Source of the DNA: Hydrangea macrophylla
Lineage: Eukaryota > Streptophyta > Magnoliopsida > Cornales > Hydrangeaceae
Direction: 5' to 3'
Assembly (NCBI GenBank): GCA_033977485.1
Contig: CM066985.1
Span: forward strand, 71,595,045-71,659,044
DNA: 64,000 nucleotides
Shown: positions 47,857 to 58,769 of the stretch, in pieces
Numbering within the stretch: the stretch's first letter is position 1
How the letters are laid out: each line of letters starts with the position of its first letter
Notes under the pieces: model-generated
Databases searched by the model: none
The model's input: only the letters and a program-made list of their open reading frames with translations
Told to the model about the DNA's origin: nothing
Made by a program: the position numbers and the translations under genes

Positions 47857-48845
47857 GAATATAGAAGATTACTTCTAATGACCTCAACATTTTCTTCATT
47901 CTTGATGAAGATTCTTCAATTCTTCAAGTTCTTCTTCAAATTCTCGTTCAAAGTTCTTGAGTTCTCTTAAAAAACCTCTCAATTTCTTTCAATTCTCTCT
48001 ATATTTTCAATATTTCTTCACTTGATCAAGATGGATCCCTATAATGGAGAAGAACATCTCTTTATATAGACCAATTCTATGGGGTTAATTTGGTAAATTT
48101 GGGGTGAAAACCCATACGTATTGAAGAAAAACAGTATGTTGCAGCGAGCGACACTCAGTGAATTGTCTGTGGCACTCACTCACTAACGGTGCGGCACTTA
48201 GTCAATGCCGGCACGGAGTGCCGCCGGTATCGTCGCGTGCTGCTTCTAACAGAATTTTTGCCTTTTTTAATTTATTTTTCAAATATATACTTATATCCTA
48301 ATATATACTTTTATAGTCAGGCTCTGAAGATGGCGCCATCTCTTTATTAAAGAGAGGGCCTCTGTTTTGGCTGTTGGATTGTGTTTAAAAACTAAAAAAT
48401 GACATAACAGCCCTTAATAAAAACAAGATCCGACGGCCAAAACAGAGGCTCTCTCTTTAATAAAGAGAGGGCGCTCTCTTTAGAGATTTTTCATATTCTT
48501 ATATATTATATATACATATCTATTTATAGGATTATTTACATCTTTTGTTTTGTTTTGTTTTCCTTTTCTTCTTTTCTATATTTTATATAACAAACTAAGA
48601 AAATCAGATTGTTTTCCTTATACGTATTTTATATCCGAACTTTTCCAAATACCCGGTCTTTTCTTTAAAAAAAACTTTATTGGGACTAAAGAACCTTCCA
48701 AAGAACTTGAATTATTTAGAAAGTCTTTGAATTCTGCCGGACATTGTCATCATCGATCTTACAGGTAATCATCCCCAGAATTCGACAGTCATTCAAAATT
48801 GGAGTGTCTGCAAGTACCTCTCGGGATTCGATTATTCCTATTCTC
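47857..48845. other. Unassigned inserted block, right part
   Basis: Continues the block interrupted by the Tekay element. On the minus strand it has a TATA-like CTATATAAAGAG near 48060 and an LTR-like look. It contains a MITE (48321-48490). It joins Copia gag sequence at or before GTAGATACT (48846-48854). The true edge may lie near 48762, after ATCTTACA. Confidence 0.4.
48321..48490. mobile_element. Hairpin MITE (AGTCAGGCTCTG end)
   Basis: The left arm CATCTCTTTATTAAAGAGAG plus GGCCTCTGTTTTGGC is inverted at the right (GCCAAAACAGAGGC, then CTCTCTTTAATAAAGAGAG). Arms of about 50 bp. The left flank begins AGTCAGGCTCT as in 8026-8173. Confidence 0.75.
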
Positions 48846-48854
48846 GTAGATACT

Positions 48855-51800
48855 GGTCACTATCTTGTTACTCAAGCTTCGCATCCCCCGATTGGTAGGG
48901 GTGGTGGTTATCCCCGTCGTGGATGGTGCCATCGTGGTGGAAGTGGTGGCCGTGGCAGAGGCCAAACATGACATTGCGACGATTGCAATAAAGATGGCCA
49001 TACTAGGGAAACTTGTTGGGATCTCGTCATTCGCTCTACAGGGTTTGCTAATATAGTTATCACTGAATCTGGTGATACTCACCATCCCCTCCCGCTTCTG
49101 ATGCTCACTCTTCTGTCTCTTGTGAGAAGTATTCTAAGTTCCTTCAGTTCCAGGCAGCTTAGCAGGCATCTATTCCTAGTATCTCACTTGTTCAGAAAGA
49201 TACACCTACTACTTGTCTCACCTCTCGTTTTGCACCATGGGTAATTGATTCAGTAGCCACTGATATATCGACCCTTTTTTCATCTCTTGAAAAATCGTCA
49301 TCATTACCCCATGTTACATTAGCTGATGGTTCTTCTATCCCTAATTAAGGAATAGGGGTTATCCAACCGGCTTCATCATTTTCTTTATCCTCGGTCGTTT
49401 ATATACCTTGGTCTACTTTTAATTTGATATCTGTTGCCAAATTGACTAAAAATCTTAATGCTTGTGTCTCCTTTTTTCTTGATTTTGTTCTTATTCAGGA
49501 TTTGAAGACTTAGAAGACGATTGGCGTAGGGCATGAATCTGATGGCCTCTACTACTTTGATGGTCTACATGGTCTTCCTACCTCTCCCACTGCCTATCCT
49601 GTTGCTACCATATCTCCTCACCAAATTCACTATCGTCTTGGCCATCCCTCCTTGGCTAATTTAAAGCTGCTAGTTCCTAGTTAGAGTCATTTGTCTTGTT
49701 TAGAGTGTGAGTTGTGTCAGTTAGGGAAACATCACCATGTTTAATTTTCTCCCCGGGTCAATAAACATGTGTCTAGTCCTTTTCAATTAGTGCATTCAGA
49801 TGTTTGGGGTCCACACCGTATAACCTCCACAAAAGGGTATCAGTATTTTGTTAGTTTTGTTGATGATTTTTCTAGAACTACTTGGATTTATTTAACGAAA
49901 AATCGTTCAGAGTTATTTTCCATTTGTTGTGCCTTCTGTAATGAAGTTAAGACTCAATTTTATGTTCCTATTAAAATTCTTCGTAGTGATAATGCACAAG
50001 AATATTTTTCTCATCCATTTAGCACTTATATGGCAAACTCTGGTATGCTTCATTAATCATCATGTGTGCATACACCTCAACAAAATGGTGTTGCTGAAAG
50101 AAAAAATCATCACTTGTTGGAAGTCAGTCGCACACTGTTATTTGAAATGTGGGTTCCTAAAACTTTTTGGGGCAATGCAGTCCTTACTGCTTGCCATTTA
50201 ATTAACTGTATGCCATCTTTCATTCTTGATGTGTGCACCCGTCATGCCACTTTATTTCCTATGGAGCCTTCCTTCCCCGTTTGTGCTCCCTGTGTTTGTT
50301 TTGTCCACAAACTTACACCCGGTACTAATTAGTTAGACCCGCGTGCTATCAAATGTGTGTTCTTGGGGTACTCCCGCACCAAAAAAGGGTACCTCTATTA
50401 TAGTCATATCTTGCATCGTTTCCTTGTCTTGTCTTGCATCATTTCCTTGTCTCAGCCGATGTTACCTTCTTTGAGTCAACTCCATACTTTTCGGAGTCTC
50501 ACTCCATGTATGACCCTGACTTCATGCTTTTCTAGCCATTGTTGGCTCCTCTAGTGTCCCCTATCACTCTACTTCTTTCGTTACCACTCGTGCCTAGTTT
50601 GGACCGCCCTAATCTCCCAGACCTACACTCGTCTTCATCACAACATTGAGACCACTCTGGATTTCGCTGCTCTGCCTATAGATTCTGCGTCTTCAGATCC
50701 GTCTCCATCAGATTTTGACCTTCCGATTGCTCTTCGAAAGCGTAAGTGTTCTTGTACTTCTCACTCTATTTCCAATTTTGTCTCTTATGATCACTTGTCT
50801 CCTATATTTTCTTCCTTTGTTGCCTTTTTGTCTTCTTTTTCTATACCTAAGACTGTTGTAGAGAGTCTTTCCCATTCTGAGTAGAGACAGGCTATGGAGG
50901 ATGAGATGTTTGCTTTACGGGATCATGGTACTTGGGACTTAGTTCCTCTTCCCGAGGAAAAATCTATGGTGGGTTGCCGTTGGGTTTATAATATTAAGGT
51001 TCATCCCGATGGCACGTTAGATCGCTTGAAAGCTCATCTTGTTGCCAAGGGTTATACATAAGTTTATGGCCTTGACTATTCTGAGATTTTCTATCCCCTG
51101 GCCAAAATTGCCTATGTCCGCCTCTTCATCTCCCTTGCTGCCACATTTCATTGGCCCTTACATCAGTTGGATGCCAATAATGCCTTCATCAATGGCACCC
51201 TGTTGGAGGAAGTTTATATGGAGCAACCACCTGGGTTTATTGCTTAGGGGGAGTCTAATATGGTATGCAGATTGAGGAAGTCTCTATATGGTCTAAAGCA
51301 GTCTTCCCCTACCTGGTTGGTAGATTCAGTGAAGTAGTTGCTGAATTTGGACTCCTAAAGATGTGGTATTGAACATTCTGTCTTCTATAGACATGCATTA
51401 GTAGGTAAAATCTTGTTGATTGTTTATATGGATGATATCGTTATAACTGGTGATGACTCCAAGGGCATTCTAGAGTTACTGTTGTTTCTACATAATAAGT
51501 TTCAAACTAAGGATTTTGGGCAACTCAGATACTTCTTGGGTATTGAAGTAACCAGATCGAGTGAGGGGATTTTCTTATCTCAGAGAAAGTATGTTCTTGA
51601 TCTTCTGGCAGAAACAAGAATGTTAGGTTCCAAACCCGTAGATTCTTCTATGGATCCCAACACAAAGTTTCTACCAGATCAAGGAGAGTTATTGGAGGAT
51701 CTTGAATAGTATAAGCGTCTAGTTAGTAAACTTAATTATCTCACCATTACTAGACCTGACATTGCTTTTGCTGTGAGTGTCGTCAGCCATTTATGAGCTT

Positions 51801-52176
51801 TCCTCGAACCACACATTGGGATGCAGTGGTACGAATTCTGAAATGTCTTAAGGGAGCTCCCGGTCATGGTTTTATACAAGGATCGTGGTCATATACGTGT
51901 TGAGAGTTATAGTGATGCTGACTGGGCCAGATCTCCTGGTGATAGGAGATCCACTACAGGGTATTATGTTTTAGTTAGAGGTAATCTCGTGTCATGGAAA
52001 AGCAAGAAGTAGATAGTTGTGGCAAGATCGAGTGCTGAGTCAGAATATAGGGCTATGACACACACTAAGTGTGAGTTAGTGTGGATGAAGCACTTACTAG
52101 AAGAGCTTGGTTTTCCTTAGTCTAATCCTATGAATTTGCTGTATGACAATCAAGCGGCCGTTTTTATTGCCTCTAA
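48855..52176 (+). pseudogene. Copia gag C-terminus and pol, broken
   Basis: In order: a Gly/Arg-rich segment (GRGGGYPRRGW), a CCHC knuckle CDDCNKDGHTRETC (about 48975-49016), a protease-like PWVIDS (active-site Gly-Ala replaced: IDSVATD), a GAG-pre-integrase segment (HYRLGHPSLANL), integrase (LVHSDVWGPHRI, VDDFSRTTW, TPQQNGVAERKN), RT (WVYNIKVHPDG, LDANNAFINGTL, YMDDIVITG) and RNase H ([17 protein letters not shown]). Multiple in-frame stops (e.g. after QT near 48970, LH near 50056, LEDLE near 51709) and frameshifts. It ends abruptly at ASNPIF, just before the 3' LTR. Confidence 0.9.
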
Positions 52177-52191
52177 TCCTATTTTTTATTT

Positions 52192-52329
52192 TGTATTAGG
52201 TGTTTTGTTATGTGTATATGTTGCCCCACATCAGAAAAATGTAAACTGTGGTTAGGTTAGCTAAGTATATAAATAGGCCCTTGTATTCTCTTTTTTATTT
52301 ATTCAATGTACAAAGTATTTACTTTTACA
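52192..52329 (+). repeat. Copia 3' LTR (left end missing)
   Basis: Shares TTGTATTAGGTGTTTT to TTTACTTTTACA with 31857-31983, plus a short T-rich insertion. The first about 16 bases of the LTR, the polypurine tract and the end of RNase H are absent, which points to one deletion across the pol/LTR junction. Confidence 0.75.
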
Positions 52330-52334
52330 GCATC

Positions 52335-52428
52335 CACCAAAATAATCGGCAAAATTATTATTCAAAAAAAAAAAAGTCAGATTACATGATTATAGAATAT
52401 ACATATATATATATGCATGAATAAAAAT
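52335..52428 (-). pseudogene. Duplicated 3'-flank fragment of the POLLENLESS3-like gene (part 2)
   Basis: AAAATTATTATTCAAAA, GTCAGATTACAT and TGCATGAATA match about 61778-61840 in order. It ends at the insertion of the solo LTR. Confidence 0.7.
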
Positions 52429-54581
52429 TGTCATACCCGTCCCGGGAAAATGTATTCTTTTTAAATGCATAAGCGAATTTCTGGAAATTATTAATGTTGA
52501 TTAATAATTGAGATGGAGTTGACTGTGGGTCAACGGTGAGTGTCAATCGAGTACATGAGAACATGGAAAATTATGATGCATTGAATTGACTAAATGATAT
52601 TTGTATGATTTAAATGTTATTTGATTTTATCTGGTTTATGTGAATAGTGCAATATACCTGTGTAGTGTAATTTCTGTTAGTTTTGATCTTGTTTAAGATC
52701 GTTTTGATTGTTTAGAGATAACCAATGTAATACGTTACGTAAAAGGTAGGTTATCTAGAAATTCCACGAAAATAGTTTTCGAAACGTAATTACGGCGACA
52801 AACGGAACTTAGTCGGAAGCTTTTATAATTTATAGTTTTCACTCATGAAGCAATGAATTAGACGTGGAAGACGTTTCGAGGGATAATTAGAAGTTTTGAA
52901 AAACTCGTGGGGAGGTAAACATAATTTCCGAAAGTGTTGCCTATATATAGAAGTGGCAAGATATTTTCATTTCAACTTTTCTTACAAACCTAAATCAAGA
53001 GAGGTGATTTTGCTTAGAGCTTCTTGACGCAAATTGACGGACTTCTGCTCGTTTTTTTTCTCACCAAATTTCACATTTGGATTCCCTGAGATAAAGGCTA
53101 CGTTTTGATAGTCATTAGGCTATGTTTGGCTAAGTTTTACAAAAATTCTAATTCTAGAAATTTGGGAAAAATGCATGTAAACTTGTAGGTTTTGCATAGA
53201 ATCAGAGATTTGACGTTTAATTGGGCTTCTAGTCGTTCCCTCCAAGTTATACGACGATAGCTTGAGATATGAATTTCTAGCCTATGAGATATAGGGAAAA
53301 TTTCATGTTTTGATTTTCGACGATGAAATTGAGATCCTGGCAAAATTCATGTGTTAATAGTAGGCCCGTTAATTATGCACGCGCTTAAATGTGAAAAGCA
53401 TGTCTAATTTTACGCGAGCACGTTGAGTTGATTATGTGGGTCAAAGGGGAGTTTAAACAAATTCATGCCGGGATAAGCTTCTCGATATTGGAGAATTGTA
53501 GTAGCGACAGCTACTGTGCATGGTTTAAGGCTTGGATTTGCCAGGGCACTTGGGGATGCAATGGTTGTAGGCTTGGACTAGCCGTTGGCATCGCGGTTTA
53601 AGGCTTGGACTTGTCGCTACCGGATGAATGCGTATTTCTTCCCTAGAGACTATTTGATGTGACTTATGAGATTAAAGCATGATTTGCCATATATGCATAT
53701 GTTAGAAATTGTGCACTTAGCATATAGCTGAGCAATGGAGAAAATCTCCATTGTAGGTATGAAGAGCGGAAGAAGAAGCGTGATGAGTGAGGCCGTGGGA
53801 ATGCAGGGAAATCACATTTTGTATGTGTTTTGTTTTCATTCCGAAGATGTAATAATGATTCTTGTAAAGTTTTGATTATGTACTTTATTTAGAAACTTCA
53901 GAGTGGGATTGAAATATTTTAATATGTAATTAAACTTCTTATATTTAGTTTTGAATTCGTCCGAACTCCTAAGTTCGTGTTTTGTAAACTTAACTTGCCA
54001 AATTCGGATTTTGAAAGGAAGGCGGATAGAGATTTGTGAATCGAGCCAAACAAGCCTTAGCTTGTTCCGATTTTGTTTCTTTTCTTGGATTAGTAAGATT
54101 GAACTTTGTTTTTGAAAGCTGGTTATAGCTTGTGAAGTTTAGAATTATTTATGCATGTTTGGAATAGTGTAAGAAGTGAAGGTTGGGTGATGCCTTAGCA
54201 AAATTCTGCTGCTAGAAAGAATTCTGCTGAATGGTCATTCGACCGGTCGAAGGAGGTCGTTCGACCCCCTTCGACCGGTCAAAATACCCCTGCATGAAAT
54301 CTTTTTTTACCCCTTCCGGAAATAATTTAAACATTTTGATTTGTTCTTAGCGTACCTTTGGGACCCCTTTCAATATAAATTCACTCATTTCGAAATATAA
54401 TTATGTTTTCAAATTTATTCAGATTTTACAACCCGGAGGGTATTGTTTTCGAAGGAGTTGTATACTCAATGTTGTTTTTAAATTCTTTTTCACTGCTATG
54501 ACTTTTAAATGAATTGGATGAGCCTTGGTGGCGTGCCACATGTCCTATATATTTCCACGCGTAGTGGGATGGGTCGTGACA
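52429..54581 (+). mobile_element. Solo LTR, same family as 26713-28905
   Basis: Starts TGTCATACCCGTCCCGGG and ends GATGGGTCGTGACA, flanked by AAAAT (52424-52428 and 54582-54586). 2153 bp. Shares GTTGACTGTGG.CAACGGT, TAATTATGCACG, AGCATATAGCTGAGCA and GCGTGCCAC.TGTCCTAT with the earlier copy. It has its own palindromic motif, TTCGACCGGTCGAA, at about 54237-54285. Confidence 0.88.
54235..54288. repeat. TTCGACCGGTCGAA palindrome cluster
   Basis: TTCGACCGGTCGAA followed by GTTCGACC and CTTCGACCGGTC within about 50 bases, at a position corresponding to the CAGTCGACTG array of the sister LTR. Confidence 0.85.
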
Positions 54582-54586
54582 AAAAT

Positions 54587-54892
54587 AGAGGGAGAGAGAA
54601 GAGAATATGCTTATGTCGAGTGTATAATCACCAATAGCTACAATAGGTCAACCCAACCTTTACCCGAGAGTCTTTGACATCCAATTCAGAATAGACCAAC
54701 CTTACACCTTACCATTTTCTCAACAGCTACCCATGCTTATCGATAGTACCATAATTAATTACTCTTTCCCTTTTAAAGGAACTCGAGGAGAACAAGTTCA
54801 TCTCCAACCTAATACAATTAATAACATAGAATAAATTAGAGTTAAGGTTACTATAAATCAAAACCAATCTTCCTCTAAAACATCCCCAAATC
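54587..54892 (-). pseudogene. Duplicated 3' part of the POLLENLESS3-like gene (part 3)
   Basis: Matches about 61845-62115 (GAGAAGAGAATAT, GTGTATAATCACCAA, GAGGAGAACAAGTTCATCTCC, AATAAATTAGAGTTAA) and, after a deletion, 62190-62215. The deletion removes the stop and the last codons of the gene. It ends at the ATTAC target of the gag-only element. Confidence 0.8.
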
Positions 54893-54897
54893 ATTAC

Positions 54898-55395
54898 TGA
54901 TGATGCCAAAAATTGGTAAGAGTAAAGTAAAGCAATTTTAGGAGAGTGAGAGAGAGTGAGAGACTATTTTTTGTATGTGGTTCGGCCCTGTTAATGAAGG
55001 TACCTACGTCCACGGGTGTGCCTGAGCACGTTCACTAGCAGATCACCAACGGGCCTGGTGAGCCAACAAAGAGGGGAGGCACTACCAGTAATACCGGCCG
55101 GGTGTATGCATATAATGGTGAATTTTGTAGAGGTGCTGTGTAGACTAAAGAGTTGGCCGCCCCCTCAATGGGGGGTGAGAGGTCTCTTTTATAGATGTAA
55201 GAGACCTACTCATACATGGATAAGGAAATATAATCCCATTAGGATGTGATTAACACCAATCAAGTAGGTTTCCTAATTGTATTAGGATTGATCGTCATTA
55301 ATTGTGGGGGTTTCCTAATTGGATTAGGAAATAGATGCACTTTCCATTAGTCTTCTAGCTTGAGTAGGAAACTGCCCATAATTTTGGGCGTATCA
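54898..55395 (-). repeat. 3' LTR of the gag-only element (by orientation)
   Basis: 498 bp, TGATGATGCCAAAAATTGG to TTTTGGGCGTATCA on the plus strand. Nearly identical to 58032-58533. An 'ORF' at 55016-55249 recurs in both LTRs and is not considered coding. Confidence 0.93.
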
Positions 55396-56614
55396 GCTGC
55401 CCCCCATTTCCAAGATTGGCCAGATGCTATATCGGGGCAAGTTTGGAAATTAGTTGATGCCACTTGCCACTGTCTGAGTGCTTGAGGAAGCTGCCTCGGG
55501 GCTTTTGAGCCTGGTGAGTCCTCGGGAACTGGCTGAGAGTTGAGACCCTGCCTAGCTCGGGACCTTTAGGTGCTCGAAAACTGACCGGGAGTTGAGACCC
55601 GGCCTAATTCAGAGTCTTTGAATGCTCGGGAAGTGACCGAGAGTTGAGACTCGGCCTACTTCGGAGTCTTTTTTGCTTGAGTTAGCTCCCAGGATGGTTA
55701 TGTTCTACCCGTAAACCTTCGTCAAGGCTGTGGGTAGAAAGATTTTACCATGTTGGAAAAGCCGACCTAAAGCGTATTGCTTTAGGGTCCTTTTTATGTT
55801 AGCTCCCCAGGATGGTTGTCTTCCGCCCAGTTAGCCTTCGTCAAGACTGTTGGGAGAAGAGCTTGACCATGTTGGCGGAGCCGACCTAAATCACGTTGCT
55901 TTAGGGTCCTTTTGCTCCTCTATCGTCGGCCAACCTAAGAGATTTTAGTCACCTCTATCGTCGGTCTGGACCTAAGCGGAGTTAATGCCTCTGAGTACTG
56001 TAGGTGCTCGGGTTGTCCAAGATTTTGACTTGGTTATCCGCGAGGCCTGTAAATACCCGGTGTGATTACCTGTTTAGTTCACTACGCCGTCTTGCCCCCC
56101 AAGCTTTCGCTAAGACGAGGGTCTTACAGAGGCTATGATCTGTAGGTAACCGACCTGGAACATGGTGGTTGCAGGGTCTTTTGAAGCTTGCCATCATCAG
56201 CCACCTAGGAGGTTTGCCTCCATCGTCGGTTGGACCTAAGCGAAGCCGGTGCCTCGGGCGTGACCCCGAGGTCTTTGGTGCCTGGGTTCGGAGCCCGAGG
56301 TCTTTTAGTGCCTGAGTTCGGAGCTCGAGGTCTTTTTAGTGCCTCGGGGTTAGGCCTGAGGTTTTTTTAGATGCCTCGGGGTTAGGCCCGAGGTCTTTTG
56401 ATGTCTCGGGGTTAGGCCCGAGGTCTTTTTATATGCCTCGGGGTTAGGCCCGAGGTCTTTGGATGAGCTCTCTGACAATCGGTGGAGCCTCACGTAGTGA
56501 TCAGGCAAGTACCGTTGTAGTTGGACTCATCTAGAATGATGGAGACAGGAGGTCGGATCAGGATCATCGGGCTCCTAATTTTTATGTGCTGAAGGCAAAG
56601 CCGGAACCGCTTGA
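55396..56614 (-). repeat. Non-coding 3' half of the gag-only element with tandem repeats
   Basis: GC-richer than its surroundings. Repeated blocks: GAGTTGAGAC(C/T)(C/T)GGCCTA (55530-55660), the GTTAGCTCC.AGGATGGTT pair (about 55684 and 55799), and 30-35 base units GCCTCGGGGTTAGGCCCGAG plus GTCTTT (about 56276-56462). No pol domains in any frame. Confidence 0.8.
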
Positions 56615-57970
56615 TCATGACCGATGTGAACTGGAGGTCGGTTCGGGACTGTCGAACCATGCCTGTTGTGAGTTGGAGACCCGGTCGGGGCTGCCTGACC
56701 CGGACTGCTGTGAACCGGTGGTCGGGTCGGGATTGCCGGACTCAGACCTCTGTGAACTGGAAGAACTGTAAGAACTCCCGGACTGATCTCGCTTTCGCTT
56801 ACTTCCGGAAGACTCGTTGCTTTCTTGCCCGGTGTATTTGGTTTTCAAAAACTCTTCAGTGTTAATATATTTTCCAACCCTCTCAGAGAGCACAACCAAA
56901 GTTTTCGGTCGATTTCTGTGGAACGACGCGGCGCACTTGGTGTGTTGAACTCCCGAGCAGAAGGCTATGATGGCAATTGTCTCGTTCAAATTGCGGATTT
57001 GAAGCTTCTGTTGGTTGAACCGGTCGGTGAACTCCTTGAGGGACTCATTATTCCTCTGTTTGACTGTCAGTAGCTGCATGTCTGGCTTTGGCCGCTCATG
57101 CATACCGGCGAACTGGTTGATGAACTGCTTGCTGAGTTGTTTGAAACTGCAGACCGATCGGGGCTCCTAGGAGTAGAACCACTGCATGGCCGGGCCTTTC
57201 AAAGTGCTGGGGAAGGCTAGGCAGTGTAGCTCATCGGAGTTGGTGGCTAGGGCCATCTGAGCCTTATAGGTCCGGACGTGGTCGACCGGGCTTTCCGAGC
57301 CATTGTACGAATCTAGCCGAGGCTGCTTAAATTCGCACAGGATAGAGAACCTCGTGATCTGGCTGGAGAATGGTGACTGTGTCTCGGTATTGGCTTGATT
57401 CGGAACACAGTTTTGACCAAGCTTTTTGGCCACTCCGTCGATCTGCTTCTGTAAGTACTTAATTCGGGCTTCCACTCCTTCCCGACCGGTACCTGAGGAG
57501 CTGGTCGGGTTGTTGGAAGAGGCTTCTTCATGGCAGGGTGATGTTCTCTGGGATCGGGCTCGGCTATGACTCCGGGTAACCGTTCGCCTAGGGATAACTT
57601 GGCTTTTGACCGAGTGACCCTGGACTGATTCCCGGGCCATATGCTCCTGCTTTTCCTCTCGGGCAGCACGCCCACTGTTGATGTCTCTGGCATCCTCAAC
57701 CCGGGACGGATTGGCTCGGGCCCGTTGTCTGGTCAAGATCAGTTCCCGACCGTACGCAACGTTCCCGGGTCGTTTCCCGGCCATTGGAGGATTGCTTTGC
57801 TGGGCTAGCAGGGCTTCGATCTGTTGCTGGATTTGACGCTGGCCCTCCAAGAGTTGTGTGAGGGTTGCGGTGATTTGCTCATATGTCGGGACTGCTGCAG
57901 TCGACGCCGGGGCCGTAGGAACATCCCGGTCAGACTGTTGCGCAGCCTTCTTACCCTTCTTTGGTGGCAT
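56615..57970 (-). pseudogene. Gag of the gag-only element (Retrotrans_gag type), one stop
   Basis: A 452-codon frame on the minus strand from MPPKKGKKAAQQ (ATG 57968-57970) to a Ser-rich C-terminus. A coiled-coil-like Gln stretch (QLLEGQRQIQQQIEALLAQQ) and a basic Arg/Ser region precede the gag domain (DSYNGSESPVDHVRTYKAQM, PSTLKGPAMQWFYS, LKEFTDRFNQQKLQI). One TAG at 57167-57169 interrupts it; the frame stays open on both sides. No zinc knuckle is seen. The motifs fit the Tat/Ogre side of Gypsy. Confidence 0.85.
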
Positions 57971-58012
57971 ATTAATCAGTCAAGAATTTGTTGATGAGAA
58001 GAATTGTCGTTT

Positions 58013-58028
58013 CCCACAGACGGCGCCA
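58013..58028 (-). promoter_or_regulatory. Primer-binding site of the gag-only element
   Basis: TGGCGCCGTCTGTGGG on the minus strand, 3 bases inside the LTR; a common PBS type of plant Gypsy elements, different from the tRNA-Met PBS of the other elements here. Confidence 0.75.
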
Positions 58029-58031
58029 AGC

Positions 58032-58533
58032 TGATGATGCCAAAAATTGGTAAGAGTAAAGTAAAGTAATTTTAGGAGAGAGAGAGAGAGAGAGTGAGAG
58101 ACTATTTTTTGTATGTGGTTCGGCCCTGTTAATGTAGGTACCTACGTCCACGGGTGTGCCTGAGCACATTCACTAGCAGATCACCGGCGGGCCTGGTGAG
58201 CCAACAAAGAGGGGAGGCACTACCAGTAATACCGGCCGGGTGTATGCATATAATGGTGAATTTTGTAGAGGTGCTGTGTAGACTAAAGAGTTGGCCGCCC
58301 CCTCAATGGGGGGTGAGAGATCTCTTTTATAGATGTAAGAGACCTACTCATACATGGATAAGGAAATATAATCCCATTAGGATGTGATTAACACCAATCA
58401 AGTAGGTTTCCTAATTGTATTAGGATTGATTGTCATTAATTGTGGGGGTTTCCTAATTGGATTAGGAAATAGATGCACTTTCCATTAGTCTTCTAGCTTG
58501 AGTAGGAAACTGCCCATAATTTTGGGCGTATCA
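58032..58533 (-). repeat. 5' LTR of the gag-only element (by orientation)
   Basis: 502 bp. Differs from 54898-55395 by a longer GA run near 58076-58096 and a few substitutions. Confidence 0.93.
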
Positions 58534-58538
58534 ATTAC

Positions 58539-58769
58539 TACTTTCCACCACCACAACCTTCTTCCATTTTCATTATTTGAACCCAAAGTCGCCACCATAG
58601 TGGCCTCCTCAAATTCCTTACTATACGGCAATAACTCCGTCCACGCCTTCCCTTCTTTTTTCTGGTGACGGAGACCGCCTTTTCGTCTTGTTTTCAGGTC
58701 CTATGACTGTTCCATTGGCTCTAATCGACCGTGTTCTCTTAAGGGTATCATGAAATTGATGAAGACTGG
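58539..58769 (-). pseudogene. Duplicated 3' coding fragment of the POLLENLESS3-like gene (part 4)
   Basis: On the minus strand it reads TLKRTRSIRANGTVIGPENKT, matching the coding exon at about 62220-62450. An A run has six bases instead of five near 58657-58662, giving a frameshift and an early stop. There is no promoter, no TPR region and no C-terminus. Similarity ends near 58769. Confidence 0.85.

Larger units (their letters stand above)
31843..52329 (+). mobile_element. Degenerate Copia retrotransposon with nested insertions
   Basis: Flanked by GCATC (31838-31842 and 52330-52334). LTRs are about 140 bp and share GTATTAGGTGTTTT, GGTTAGGTTAGCTAAGTAT and TATAAATAGGCCC. A PBS-like TGGTATCAAAGC directly follows the 5' LTR. 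Copia-type gag at 34600-35104 and PR-IN-RT-RNaseH order at 48855-52176 are recognisable but full of stops. It is expanded by a solo LTR (32198-34387), an unassigned block (from about 35105 to 48845) and the Tekay element (37288-47851) inside that block. Confidence 0.85.
54898..58533 (-). mobile_element. Gag-only LTR retrotransposon (TR-GAG-like), reverse orientation
   Basis: TG...CA LTRs of about 500 bp (54898-55395 and 58032-58533), flanked by ATTAC (54893-54897, 58534-58538). On the minus strand a PBS reads TGGCGCCGTCTGTGGG just inside the 5' LTR. A gag ORF follows, then 1.2 kb of non-coding repeats, then a purine tract (AAATGGGGGGCAGC). No protease, RT, RNase H or integrase. Inserted in the duplicated gene fragment. 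Confidence 0.9.

Noticed and set aside
55016..55249. 77-codon ORF, repeated at 58154-58387
   Set aside because: LTR sequence of the gag-only element; no domain and no reason to think it is translated.
56586..56865. Plus-strand ORFs in the gag-only element
   Set aside because: Antisense of the Ser-rich gag C-terminus; repeat-like composition.
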